From JASJBU01 sp965372385 (lineage in GTDB: Bacteria; Pseudomonadota; Gammaproteobacteria; Chromatiales; Chromatiaceae), in assembly GCA_965372385.1 (NCBI GenBank), contig CBDVCD010000002.1:1-39352 (forward strand): DNA of 39,352 nt, read 5' to 3'. Below are positions 1 to 7,535 of the stretch, piece by piece. The notes below the pieces were generated by a model that was not told the DNA's origin, did no database searches, and saw only the letters and a program-made list of their open reading frames with translations. The position numbers and the translations under genes were made by a program. Within the stretch, counting starts at the first letter, position 1. Each line of letters opens with the position of its first letter.

Positions 1-30
1 CATAATTTCAACTCGTTAACAGTAGAATGG

Positions 31-55
31 AGCGGTCAACTGAGGAATCTAGGGT
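31..55 (+). repeat. Intergenic repeat motif, copy 1 of 3
   Basis: The 12-mer AGCGGTCAACTG begins here and is followed by GAATCTAGGGTT after two bases. The same 12-mer, followed by a similar GAAT/CTAGG tail, occurs at 9215 and 33325, always outside genes and always on the plus strand. This copy lies beyond the 3' end of the cysteine-cluster gene. Its function is unknown. The rest of positions 1-75 shows no gene. Confidence 0.6.
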
Positions 56-75
56 TACACAGAAGTAACAATGGA

Positions 76-966
76 TCAGGATATAGCGTCCTTCATGTCC
101 TGCTCCTTCTTCTGTTCATGAAGCTCTATTTCTGCTTTACGTCGTAATTCCAGTATCTCTCCTCTCTCTTCGAGTCGTTTCTCAGCAGCACCACCTTTTT
201 CCGGGATGGTCTGATCGCCGAACAGCACCTGCTTTAACAATCGCGCACCGAACTGCATCAGAGCGACATCCTCTTTTTCCATCGTCTCATAGAAGCCCTC
301 TTCCAGGTCATAGGAGGAGCGGAAGGCATCACTGAGGACATAGCGGCGGAACCGGTCGGTATCATAAGAGCACATGAAAAAGAATTGGAGACTGGTATCC
401 GAAGGGCGCCCGATCGCCGGCCCGGCAGATTTTTTCTTCAGGATCAGCTGCATCCACTCCTTGTTGACATGGTCATACTGCTCTACCTGCTGTTCCTTGC
501 GATAATCGCTGATGGTGATGGAGCGATCCTCCTCATGTCCCTTACAGTGATCCTCCTTGACCAGAAAGAAGCGTGTCTCATCCTCTGTCGCGCCGGCCTC
601 ATGCACCGCCATATGACCCACCGGATAGTATCGACAGGCCGTAGGGCGATCCGCATAAACGCTGCAACCCTCGTCCGTCACAAACAGGCAGGCTCCATCA
701 TTGTCAGTGCGCAGCTTGACACCAGGCATACCGTCCTTATCCATCTCGAATGGAACGGTATGGTTCTTGAGTAATTCAGTACCGGAAATCCCCAGATTGT
801 CTTTCAGGCGAATGATATCGTAGGGCGTCAGTTGAATATCAGCATGCTTACAGCAGGCGTTGAAGCAGGAGATGCCTTTATGGCATCTGAACTGAATCTC
901 TGTGCCGGGCTCCAGAATCGTTGGCAGCAGATCGCTCTTGAAGGGTATATCAAATTTTTCACTCAT
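76..966 (-). CDS. YkgJ-family cysteine cluster protein
   Basis: A 296-residue protein with two cysteine groups typical of the YkgJ/zinc- or iron-binding cluster family: C28, C34, C38 and C39 near the N-terminus, then C93, C101 and C111 in the CSVYADRPTACRYYP stretch. The charged C-terminus is probably helical. The substrate is unknown; relatives of this family have been annotated as Fe-S oxidoreductases or flagellin lysine methylases. The frame is open to a TTG at 999 and an ATG at 996. I prefer the ATG at 966 because GGGGA lies six bases upstream and a TATAAT-like box at 999-1004 would place the transcript start downstream of the earlier codons. It is next to aprBA but separated from it by a terminator, so it is its own transcription unit. 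Confidence 0.8.
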   Translation of the reverse strand: MSEKFDIPFKSDLLPTILEPGTEIQFRCHKGISCFNACCKHADIQLTPYDIIRLKDNLGISGTELLKNHTVPFEMDKDGMPGVKLRTDNDGACLFVTDEGCSVYADRPTACRYYPVGHMAVHEAGATEDETRFFLVKEDHCKGHEEDRSITISDYRKEQQVEQYDHVNKEWMQLILKKKSAGPAIGRPSDTSLQFFFMCSYDTDRFRRYVLSDAFRSSYDLEEGFYETMEKEDVALMQFGARLLKQVLFGDQTIPEKGGAAEKRLEERGEILELRRKAEIELHEQKKEQDMKDAIS

Positions 967-998
967 CGGTCGTCCCCGAAATAACTTTCGAAACATCA

Positions 999-1004
999 AT
1001 TATA
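999..1004 (-). promoter_or_regulatory. Possible -10 box for the cysteine-cluster gene
   Basis: The minus strand reads TTTATAATTG here, containing a perfect TATAAT. It lies about 33 bases upstream of the preferred start codon at 966. No convincing -35 box at 16-18 bases is visible, so this is a weak call made mainly because it helps decide the start. Confidence 0.3.
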
Positions 1005-1071
1005 AACTGCAAAGGAATATCAATTACCGCTGAGACTGTAACTGATATTCATTTATAGCCTCACTAAAGAC

Positions 1072-1104
1072 AAAAAAGTCCGGGCACCTTGCGGTACCCG
1101 GACT
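1072..1104 (-). terminator. Intrinsic terminator after aprBA
   Basis: Read on the minus strand, a 12-pair stem starting AGTCCGGGTACC (one G-U pair) closes a GCAA tetraloop and is followed at once by a run of six U. It lies about 30 bases after the aprA stop codon. It ends the aprBA transcript and insulates the neighbouring cysteine-cluster gene. Confidence 0.92.
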
Positions 1105-1133
1105 CTTCAAGCCATCAGGCTATCAAGTAAGGC

Positions 1134-3119
1134 TTACTTGAACAGCTTGGACTTGTCCACCAGATCGACGTGAGCACGTCTGAAGCACTTGTAGGTCTTT
1201 GCTTCTTTGTCATAGATGGAGTTCACGAAGCACTTCCAGTTCTCCTCATCCACGAAGTTCTTATCCATGCGGTAGTAGAAGCCGGGATAACGGGACTCTT
1301 GACGAAACTGGATGTGTTTCATATGAGCTTCCGCGGTCAGAATGCGGTGATAGTTTTCCCAAGCACGCAACAGCTCATGCAGGTCTTTCGCACGCATCTT
1401 CAGCGAATCTTCCTTCAGAACGGTCAGTTTCTGCTCAGCCTGCTCCAGCATGTTGGCATTGGTGGTGTAGTAGGTAGCAACACCTGCAACATACTCGTCC
1501 ATGATCTTCTGCAGGCGGAACTGCAGCATTTTTGGTGTGATGTAGTTGGGATTCACGTCGATCGCGGTGGAGTAGTCCTTGTGCTCCAAGTAAGTGCGGA
1601 CTGGACGATAGATCTCTTCGGCCAGCTCATCAACGCTGGTGTCCAGCTCAGGCTTGTGGTCCTTGTTGTCCATGACGAACTTGACCATGGACTTGGCGCA
1701 CATACGACCCTCGGCATGAGAGCCGGAGGAGAATTTGTGGCCAGAGGCTCCAACGCCATCACCCGCGGTGAACAGGCCCTGTACAGTGGTCATGCCACGG
1801 TAGCCCCAGTTCCAGCCGGTAGGCAGGTGATCTGGCACACCAGCTTCGCTCTCTGTGCTGGGCGCGCCCACATCGTCGGGACCGGAGACCCAGATGCCGC
1901 AGCAGCCGGAGTGAGAACCGAGCAGGTAGGGTTCGGTGGGCATCAGTTCGGAGTTCTTCTTCTCCGGCTCGATGTTCTCACCCGCCCAGATACCGCACTG
2001 GCCGATACACATGTCGAGGAAGTCTTCCCAGGCTTCAGCTTCCAGATGCTTGACTTCACGAGGAGACAGGGTCTTACGCAGGTTGGCCAGCGCAGTTACC
2101 GTATCCATCCAGATAGGTCCGCGACCTTCCTTCATCTCTTTCAGCATCAGGTGGTTACGCAGGCAGGAAGCGGGAACGGCAGCCTGACCATAAGGAGGAT
2201 AGTCGTCCAGCATCTCCTTGTTGCGATCCATGTACACTTCACCAAAGGCATTGGTAGCCTTGGACTTGAAGAGCAGGAACCAGGCGCCTACCGGACCGTA
2301 ACCGTCTTTGAAACGGGTAGGTACGAAGCGGTTTTCCATCAAGGTCAGCTCGGCACCTGCCTCGGCAGCCATGGCGTAGGTGGAACCGGCGTTCCAAACA
2401 GGATACCAGGCACGACCCTGACCCTCACCTACAGAACGGGGACGGAAGATGTTTACACAACCACCGGCCACCAGCAGGCAGGCCTTGCATTTATAAACAA
2501 CGACTTTGTCTTCACGGGTAGAGAAGCCGACAGCCCCGGCTATGCGATTCTTGTCGTTCTTGTCGTTGATCAGTTTGACAATGAAGATACGCTCCTGGAT
2601 GTTGTCCATACCCAGGGCCTTCTTGGCCGCCTCGGCGACGATCCACTTGTAGGATTCGCCGTTGATCATGATCTGCCACTTACCGGAACGTACAGGCTTA
2701 CCACCGTCTTTCAGGGGAGTCATACCTTTTGAACCGTCAAAACGTTCACCGTTCTCATCGGTCTTCCAGATGGGCAGGCCCCACTCCTCAAACAGATGCA
2801 CGGATTCATCAACATGGCGACCCAGATCATAGGCCAGGTCGTCGCGGGTGATACCCATCAAGTCGTTGGAGACCATGCGGGTGTAATCAGCAGGATCCTG
2901 CTCGGGACCAATGTAGGTGTTGATAGCGGACAGACCTTGAGCAACAGCACCAGACCGGTCCATAGCAGCTTTGTCTACCAGTTTAACCTTGATGTCGCCG
3001 CCGGCAGCCTCGATCCAGGGACCGATCTCGTATGCAGTACCACAAGCAGCCATGCCACCGCCGATGATGAGGATGTCTACCTCTTCTTCAACGACTTCGG
3101 GATTTCCGAATTCAGCCAT
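1134..3119 (-). CDS. aprA: Adenylylsulfate reductase, alpha subunit
   Basis: AprA is the FAD-containing catalytic subunit of dissimilatory APS reductase. In sulfur oxidisers it runs in the direction sulfite + AMP to adenosine 5'-phosphosulfate in the cytoplasm. The 661-residue length fits the family. The N-terminus carries the dinucleotide-binding GGGMAACG (residues 20-27). Family-typical stretches follow, including SGAVAQGLSAINTY, ENRFVPTRFKDGYGPVGAW, CGIWVSGPDD and TAGDGVGASGHKFSSGSHAEG. The frame extends to a TTG at 3125, but the ATG at 3119 has AGAGG nine bases upstream and is preferred. It follows aprB by about 45 bases and is the last gene before the terminator, so no electron-transfer partner gene follows it. 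Confidence 0.97.
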   Translation of the reverse strand: MAEFGNPEVVEEEVDILIIGGGMAACGTAYEIGPWIEAAGGDIKVKLVDKAAMDRSGAVAQGLSAINTYIGPEQDPADYTRMVSNDLMGITRDDLAYDLGRHVDESVHLFEEWGLPIWKTDENGERFDGSKGMTPLKDGGKPVRSGKWQIMINGESYKWIVAEAAKKALGMDNIQERIFIVKLINDKNDKNRIAGAVGFSTREDKVVVYKCKACLLVAGGCVNIFRPRSVGEGQGRAWYPVWNAGSTYAMAAEAGAELTLMENRFVPTRFKDGYGPVGAWFLLFKSKATNAFGEVYMDRNKEMLDDYPPYGQAAVPASCLRNHLMLKEMKEGRGPIWMDTVTALANLRKTLSPREVKHLEAEAWEDFLDMCIGQCGIWAGENIEPEKKNSELMPTEPYLLGSHSGCCGIWVSGPDDVGAPSTESEAGVPDHLPTGWNWGYRGMTTVQGLFTAGDGVGASGHKFSSGSHAEGRMCAKSMVKFVMDNKDHKPELDTSVDELAEEIYRPVRTYLEHKDYSTAIDVNPNYITPKMLQFRLQKIMDEYVAGVATYYTTNANMLEQAEQKLTVLKEDSLKMRAKDLHELLRAWENYHRILTAEAHMKHIQFRQESRYPGFYYRMDKNFVDEENWKCFVNSIYDKEAKTYKCFRRAHVDLVDKSKLFK

Positions 3120-3165
3120 TTTCAAATACCTCTGTAAAAACTTAATGCTTAACGCTAGACGTCAC

Positions 3166-3639
3166 TTACTTGCAGATCAGCTCGCTGGGATCGCCAGCAC
3201 GGTAACCGTTCTGCTCATTGTGGTTGAAGAAACCGTTTTCGGTGATCTTCGCAATGTCAGCAGCCGGCTTGTCACCGTAAGGATCGATAGAGCCTTCAGG
3301 CGTGGTGCGGATCGGGAACTTGAAGCGCTTCATAGTGCCGTTGCGGAACTTGATGGTCCACATGATGGAATCGGTACCGCGCAGAGGCTGTACGGAAGCA
3401 CCCATAGGCACGATATCGGCGTAAGGACGTGCTTCGATGGCCTGCTGAGGGCAGATCTTGATGCAGGAATAACACTCCCAGCACTGCTCGGGCTCCTGGT
3501 TGAAGGCCTTCATCGCATGGCCGGTATCAGAACCGTCCTTGTCCAGCTTCATAAGGTTATGAGGGCAGATGTACATGCATGCGGTCTTGTCCTGGCCTTT
3601 GCAGCCATCGCACTTCTCAGTACGCACAAATGTTGGCAT
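3166..3639 (-). CDS. aprB: Adenylylsulfate reductase, beta (iron-sulfur) subunit
   Basis: AprB carries electrons to and from the FAD of AprA through two [4Fe-4S] clusters. The 157-residue protein shows both cysteine sets: C10, C13, C21 and C25, then C53, C56, C59 and C63 followed by proline. The C-terminal tail that wraps AprA in known structures is present by length. The start ATG has AGGAG eight bases upstream. aprB is first in the transcription unit and aprA second. The membrane partner gene aprM, which accompanies aprBA in some sulfur oxidisers, is not seen directly upstream. Confidence 0.97.
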   Translation of the reverse strand: MPTFVRTEKCDGCKGQDKTACMYICPHNLMKLDKDGSDTGHAMKAFNQEPEQCWECYSCIKICPQQAIEARPYADIVPMGASVQPLRGTDSIMWTIKFRNGTMKRFKFPIRTTPEGSIDPYGDKPAADIAKITENGFFNHNEQNGYRAGDPSELICK

Positions 3640-3860
3640 GGTTTTTTCTCCTAGATTTCACTGCAGTGATTCAGCCGCCGCAACATGCTACGGCTCAAGA
3701 AGATCAACCGGGCTTGACTACCCGATATCAATCATTTTTTCTTTCCTGGCTCAGTTCCAAACGAGGAACCACAACCATGAAATGGTCCCGATCTTTCCAG
3801 ACCTGCTTTGCCAGGAAATCTAGCTCCACGCGAACGCATAGCTTTCGACCAGGACGGCAC

Positions 3861-3890
3861 ACAATAAAGGCTTCGTTCCTGATGTGCCAA
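3861..3890 (-). promoter_or_regulatory. Candidate sigma70 promoter for aprBA
   Basis: On the minus strand TTGGCA (3890-3885) and TATTGT (3866-3861) are separated by 18 bases. This would give a leader of roughly 215 bases before aprB. The -35 box matches five of six consensus bases and the -10 box only four. It is the best candidate I could find in the 3640-4141 gap. That gap otherwise holds short weak stems such as GTTCC/GGAAC at about 3754-3769 and no gene I can support. Confidence 0.33.
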
Positions 3891-4069
3891 ACAATTTTTT
3901 AATGAGGCGTTATAAACTGCACTTATTGTTCTAGCTCACTGAAAAACCAACTTTTCCGCTCGGTTTTGTAACCGCTTATTTATCAGAACAAAATCCATAA
4001 ACACCACATAATTTAAGGGTATAAACAGACACAGTCGAGCAAAGGATAGCCAGGCTGATCTATCCCTTT

Positions 4070-4078
4070 TGGTATATT
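4070..4078 (+). promoter_or_regulatory. Candidate extended -10 for the 4142 gene run
   Basis: The plus strand reads TGGTATATT, an extended -10 form (TGN followed by TATATT). No clear -35 is seen, which extended -10 promoters tolerate. It lies about 65-95 bases upstream of the possible starts of the first gene and would drive the 4142-7086 run divergently from aprBA. Confidence 0.33.
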
Positions 4079-4141
4079 AGAAATTACTCATCAAAGCTTA
4101 TTCCAGGCCAATTTATTGCACCCACCATCAGTTCCGGTAAA

Positions 4142-4816
4142 GTGGCAACCTTTTGGAAATCGGTATTCAGGATGCCAAACCAAACACCTGACGCCTATCT
4201 TTTATTGGCCCCTGGCTGCGCGCATTGCCCCAGCGTATTGGAAGGACTGAGTCAACTGCTCAAAGCAGGTAAATTGGGGCGACTTGAGATAGTCAATATC
4301 GTCGCCCATCCGGATGCCGCCGCGCAGGCGCATACCCGTAGTGTCCCCTGGTGCCGCATCGGCCCGTTTGAACTCGATGGTGTGCAAACTCCCGATGAAC
4401 TCGCCCAATGGACCCAGCATGCCACTGAGGGTACAGGTCTGGATCTCTACTATAGCCATCTACTCGAGACCCAACGCCCCCACAATGTGTCGAGTGCCAT
4501 CGCACAAAATCCTGCCTCACTCGTCGACCTGCTGAGCCTGTTGGAAGACAATACAACTCCAATGAGCGTCAGAATCGGCATAGGGGTGGTACTGGAAGAA
4601 CTGCAGGGGAACCCAGTCTTGCTGCATGCACTCCCCACCCTACAGCGCCTTGCCCTTTCCAGCGAGGCAAACACACGGGCCGATACCGCCCACTATCTGG
4701 GCCTGATCAACAGCAAGGAAGCCTTTGCCGCACTCAACAAACTGCTGCAGGATGAGCACCCGGACGTGCGGGAGATCGCCGCCGAATCAATCGAGACGCT
4801 CACGCATAAGCCATGA
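4142..4816 (+). CDS. Thioredoxin-like protein with C-terminal HEAT-type repeats
   Basis: The first half reads as a thioredoxin fold. A CAHC dithiol motif sits near the N-terminus (C26 and C29 counting from the first possible start), and a VPW segment stands where the cis-proline loop is expected, after about 45 residues. The second half (about residues 125-224) is helical, with the ADTAHYLGLINSKEAFAALN and EHPDVREIAAESIE patterns of HEAT/PBS-type repeats. A redox or partner-binding role is inferred; the substrate is unknown. The start could be GTG 4142 or ATG 4172, and neither has a strong ribosome site. The stop overlaps the next gene as ATGA. It is the first gene divergent from aprBA. Confidence 0.75.
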   Translation: MATFWKSVFRMPNQTPDAYLLLAPGCAHCPSVLEGLSQLLKAGKLGRLEIVNIVAHPDAAAQAHTRSVPWCRIGPFELDGVQTPDELAQWTQHATEGTGLDLYYSHLLETQRPHNVSSAIAQNPASLVDLLSLLEDNTTPMSVRIGIGVVLEELQGNPVLLHALPTLQRLALSSEANTRADTAHYLGLINSKEAFAALNKLLQDEHPDVREIAAESIETLTHKP

Positions 4817-5355
4817 ACAGACAGCAGCAGATAATTGCCGTACACGCCGCCTTCATCAATGAGGTGGTGCTGTGCATCCTGAATCGACAACGACAGACTG
4901 ATTTCGAGCAGTTGATGAAATCGGCTGACGAGAACGGCTGGACCGATCTGACGGCCTCCATCCGCCAGATCATGCAAGGCAGGCGGGACATGGAACTGCT
5001 CAACACCCTGGATGAGGAAGATCAGGTGATTGCCGAAGCCATCCTGCGCGGCCTGCAGGACCCGTCCACCCTGCCCGCCCCCAACAGCAAACCGGATGCC
5101 ACCATGGCGGCCCCCGGCTTGGCCTCCATGATCCATGCCGCCGCCTCGGGCAACCCCCAGGCCCTGCAACTCATCGCCAACATGGCGGAGCAGATGAGCC
5201 GGGCAGGAGGCCCCATGGCCAGACTGGCCTCGGTCATACGCCCCATGATCAATGGGGAACGTGACCCACATATCTTGTGTAAAAAGATGGATGGCCAGAC
5301 CGAAGAGATAGTGCTCGGCATCCTCCACGAGCTCAAACAACTGGAACAGAACTAA
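4813..5355 (+). CDS. Conserved-looking protein of unknown function
   Basis: A 180-residue soluble, largely helical protein that I do not recognise. It has no signal peptide or membrane segment. The middle is rich in alanine, methionine and proline (about residues 85-135); the C-terminal part, with MINGERDPHILCKKM and LHELKQLEQN, looks like a packed helical end. It overlaps the preceding thioredoxin/HEAT gene by four bases (ATGA) and the next gene by one base, so the three are probably co-translated. Coding is supported by this packing and by codon use like the neighbours. Confidence 0.75.
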   Translation: MNRQQQIIAVHAAFINEVVLCILNRQRQTDFEQLMKSADENGWTDLTASIRQIMQGRRDMELLNTLDEEDQVIAEAILRGLQDPSTLPAPNSKPDATMAAPGLASMIHAAASGNPQALQLIANMAEQMSRAGGPMARLASVIRPMINGERDPHILCKKMDGQTEEIVLGILHELKQLEQN

Positions 5356-5729
5356 TGGCAAGAAGACTCCTCATAATGGGTGCCGTCAGCGGCATGCTTT
5401 GTGTCATCCTGGGCGCTTTTGGAGCACACGGCCTGGAAAACCAACTCCCCGCCCACCACCTTGAATGGTGGCAAAAGGCAGTCGATTATCAGGCCCTGCA
5501 CAGCCTTGCCCTGCTGGCCGTTGGTCTGCTCGCCCTGCAACAAGGCTCCAGGCTTCTACAATGGTCCGGCTGGTCATTTCTCATCGGCATCCTGCTCTTC
5601 TCCGGCAGCCTCTATCTGCTGGCCCTGACCGGTAACCGTACACTGGGTATGATCACGCCGTTCGGTGGCCTGGCCTTCATCATCGGCTGGTGCTGCCTGA
5701 CCCTTGCCGCCTGGCGACTACCTAAGTAG
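5355..5729 (+). CDS. DUF423 family inner-membrane protein
   Basis: A 124-residue protein with four hydrophobic segments (about residues 5-23, 47-65, 72-91 and 97-119) and the family signature LGAFGAHGL near the N-terminus, as in E. coli YgdD. The family is small and universal in many bacteria, but its biochemical role is not established. The start ATG shares one base with the stop of the previous gene, and its own stop shares one base with the GTG of the next, showing tight operon packing. Confidence 0.9.
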   Translation: MARRLLIMGAVSGMLCVILGAFGAHGLENQLPAHHLEWWQKAVDYQALHSLALLAVGLLALQQGSRLLQWSGWSFLIGILLFSGSLYLLALTGNRTLGMITPFGGLAFIIGWCCLTLAAWRLPK

Positions 5730-6664
5730 TGGATACCACTGCGTTCAAAAATCGCCTGCAGAAGAACCAACGCCACTGGGGCAAGTGGGCAAGACGGCGT
5801 GGAATAAGCTGTTATCGAATCTACGACCGGGATATTCCGGAATTTCCTCTTGCGATCGACTGGTACGAAGCACAGGTGCATGCCCAGACCTTTTCCCGTA
5901 GAGGCTTCGAGGAGCAGGAGCGGGAACAGGAAGAGCGCATTGCTCAGGCAATCTGCGAGGTATTCGAGATCAAACCACAAGAGCTGGCCTTCAAAACACG
6001 CCAGCGCCAAAGGGGGCTAAGCCAATATGAAAAGACCGGTGCCCGGGGGCGGCCGTTCACGGTGCATGAGGCCGGTCTTGCCTTCGAGGTGGACCTGCAC
6101 AGCTACCTGGACACCGGTCTGTTTCTCGACCATCGCATTACCCGCGCCCTGGTGCGGGACAGGTCCGCGGGCAAACGGGTATTGAACCTCTTTGCCTACA
6201 CCGGAAGCTTCACCGTCTACGCAGCCGCTGGAGGCGCCCATGCCACTACCACAGTGGACCTCTCGAACACCTATCTGGAGTGGGGACGGCGCAACCTTGA
6301 GCTGAACGGACTGAGTTCAGACCAACATGAATTTATCCGCGAGGATGTCTTCACCTATCTGGATCAGGCCATCCGTCAGCGTAAACAATTCGGGCTGATC
6401 GTGCTCGATCCACCCAGCTTCTCCAACTCCAAGAAGATGCTGGCGACTCTGGATGTGCAGAGAGACCACTCCAGATTGATCTCCGCCAGCCTGTCACTCC
6501 TCAAACAGGGCGGTGAGCTCTTCTTCTCCACCAATCGCCGAAAATTCAAGCTCGATGCAGAACTCATGAGTAGCGGAATTTGCGAGGAGATCACCCGCCA
6601 GACAGTGCCAGAGGACTTCCGCCGCCACCCTTCCCATCGATGCTGGCTCTTCCAGAATTCCTGA
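5729..6664 (+). CDS. RlmK-like 23S rRNA methyltransferase, stand-alone
   Basis: A 311-residue class I SAM-dependent methyltransferase matching the C-terminal (RlmK) half of E. coli RlmKL, which makes m7G2069 in 23S rRNA. Seen in order: an N-terminal RNA-binding-like part with RIYDRDIPEFPLAID, the substrate-side FLDHR, the SAM motif VLNLFAYTGSF, the acidic VDLSNTYLEWGRRN and the catalytic-loop LDPPSFSNSKKM. The THUMP/RlmL half is absent, so this is the split arrangement rather than the fused enzyme. The start is GTG, overlapping the previous stop by one base. RlmI-type m5C activity is less likely given the RIYDRDIPEFP N-terminus. Confidence 0.85.
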   Translation: MDTTAFKNRLQKNQRHWGKWARRRGISCYRIYDRDIPEFPLAIDWYEAQVHAQTFSRRGFEEQEREQEERIAQAICEVFEIKPQELAFKTRQRQRGLSQYEKTGARGRPFTVHEAGLAFEVDLHSYLDTGLFLDHRITRALVRDRSAGKRVLNLFAYTGSFTVYAAAGGAHATTTVDLSNTYLEWGRRNLELNGLSSDQHEFIREDVFTYLDQAIRQRKQFGLIVLDPPSFSNSKKMLATLDVQRDHSRLISASLSLLKQGGELFFSTNRRKFKLDAELMSSGICEEITRQTVPEDFRRHPSHRCWLFQNS

Positions 6665-7086
6665 CCGACCCGGCGGGTCCAATAGCCCTGTTTCTAGGCA
6701 GCTTTCTCGCTTCCACCCTGCTGCCCGGCGGCTCAGAGGCGATGCTGTTGGTTGCGGTCCACCAGCAACCGGAATCACAACCAGCGTTCTGGCTGATTGC
6801 CACTCTGGGCAACACACTGGGCGGACTGAGCAGTTGGCTGATCGGCTGGTGGCTGGCCAGGCGTTTTCCCGGCAAGGGACTGAGCAAACCCCACCATCAG
6901 CAGGCACTGCAACGCATCTCACGTCGAGGCAGTCCGGTTCTGCTCTTTTCCTGGTTACCCGTGATCGGCGACCCCCTTTGCCTGGCCGCCGGCTGGAGCG
7001 GGATCAGACTCTTACCTGCCACCCTGTTCATCGGCTGTGGCAAGGGTTTTCGCTATGCGGTGCTACTTGGACTATTTGGAGTCTAA
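6640..7086 (+). CDS. YqaA/DedA-type membrane protein
   Basis: A 148-residue membrane protein of the YqaA branch of the DedA/VTT (SNARE-associated) family. It has an N-terminal hydrophobic segment with FLASTLLPGGSEAML, a glycine-rich NTLGGLSSWLIGWWLAR segment, and the SWLPVIGDPLCLAAG motif that resembles the conserved re-entrant region. Relatives are linked to membrane lipid handling or transport, but no substrate is known for this branch. The frame is open from 6580; the ATG at 6640 is preferred because the residues before it overlap the methyltransferase and look like non-family sequence. It is the last gene of the run. Confidence 0.8.
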   Translation: MLALPEFLTDPAGPIALFLGSFLASTLLPGGSEAMLLVAVHQQPESQPAFWLIATLGNTLGGLSSWLIGWWLARRFPGKGLSKPHHQQALQRISRRGSPVLLFSWLPVIGDPLCLAAGWSGIRLLPATLFIGCGKGFRYAVLLGLFGV

Positions 7087-7090
7087 ACTT

Positions 7091-7130
7091 AGCGAGGCTC
7101 TGCCTCAATTTCCAGCGAGGCTGAACCTCA
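7091..7130 (+). repeat. Two tandem small hairpins after the YqaA-type gene
   Basis: AGCGAGGCTCTGCCTCA is followed by AGCGAGGCTGAACCTCA after six bases. Each copy can fold (GAGGC/GCCTC and GAGG/CCTC). There is no U-run, so this is not a standard intrinsic terminator, although it lies just after the last gene of the run. Confidence 0.5.
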
Positions 7131-7182
7131 GACCGTCGAATCATGAGTCGCTATAATCCATACCTTGACACGAAAGAATTGC

Positions 7183-7424
7183 CTCACACGGAGACACGAA
7201 GGCGCGGATAAGAATAAAAAGATCATTTACCTACATGGATAATGGTACAAGTAGCAACGCATTAGAGCAGGAAGCCCGTAAGTAGAATTACGCATGCCTA
7301 CACGGACGTAGGTGGTAGAGCTGCGCCTGGAGCAAGCAGCCGAGAACAACGCAGGAGCAGTTACCGAGGAGCAGTGCCGGCTCATTCATCTTTTTTTCTC
7401 CGTGTCTCCGCGCCTCCGTGTGAG
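7183..7424. repeat. Imperfect inverted repeat of the CACGGAG type in a gene-free stretch
   Basis: The arms are at 7183-7208 and 7398-7424. Both consist of shuffled CACGGAGACACGGAGGCGCGGAG-type words in opposite orientation, and each is followed internally by an A/T run. About 190 bases lie between, with a small CCTAC/GTAGG stem at about 7298-7313. The 7087-7535 region otherwise contains only a 64-codon open frame (7312-7506) with no recognisable protein. I interpret the pair as a non-autonomous repeat element or an RNA structure; no transposase is present. Confidence 0.5.
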
Positions 7425-7535
7425 AACATTTTTTCTTATTACGAATCCTTCCAAACAGAGGGAGAGGTATTTATACGCACAAAGAAATAATTTGACTCAT
7501 TTGTAAAGACGTTGATGGCTCAAGGATTTCTAGTG

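Noticed and set aside
1170..2732. A long plus-strand open frame (520 codons) opposite aprA.
   Set aside because: It is the mirror of a highly conserved GC-rich gene, has no recognisable domain and no ribosome site; antisense shadow frames of this sort recur opposite most large genes here.
3700..3730. A CGGG/CCCG stem upstream of aprB as a riboswitch or terminator.
   Set aside because: Only four base pairs with an eight-base loop and no U-run or conserved aptamer features.
7312..7506. A 64-codon open frame in the gap before trkH.
   Set aside because: It runs through one arm of the CACGGAG inverted repeat, has no known domain and its C-terminal part is repeat-derived.
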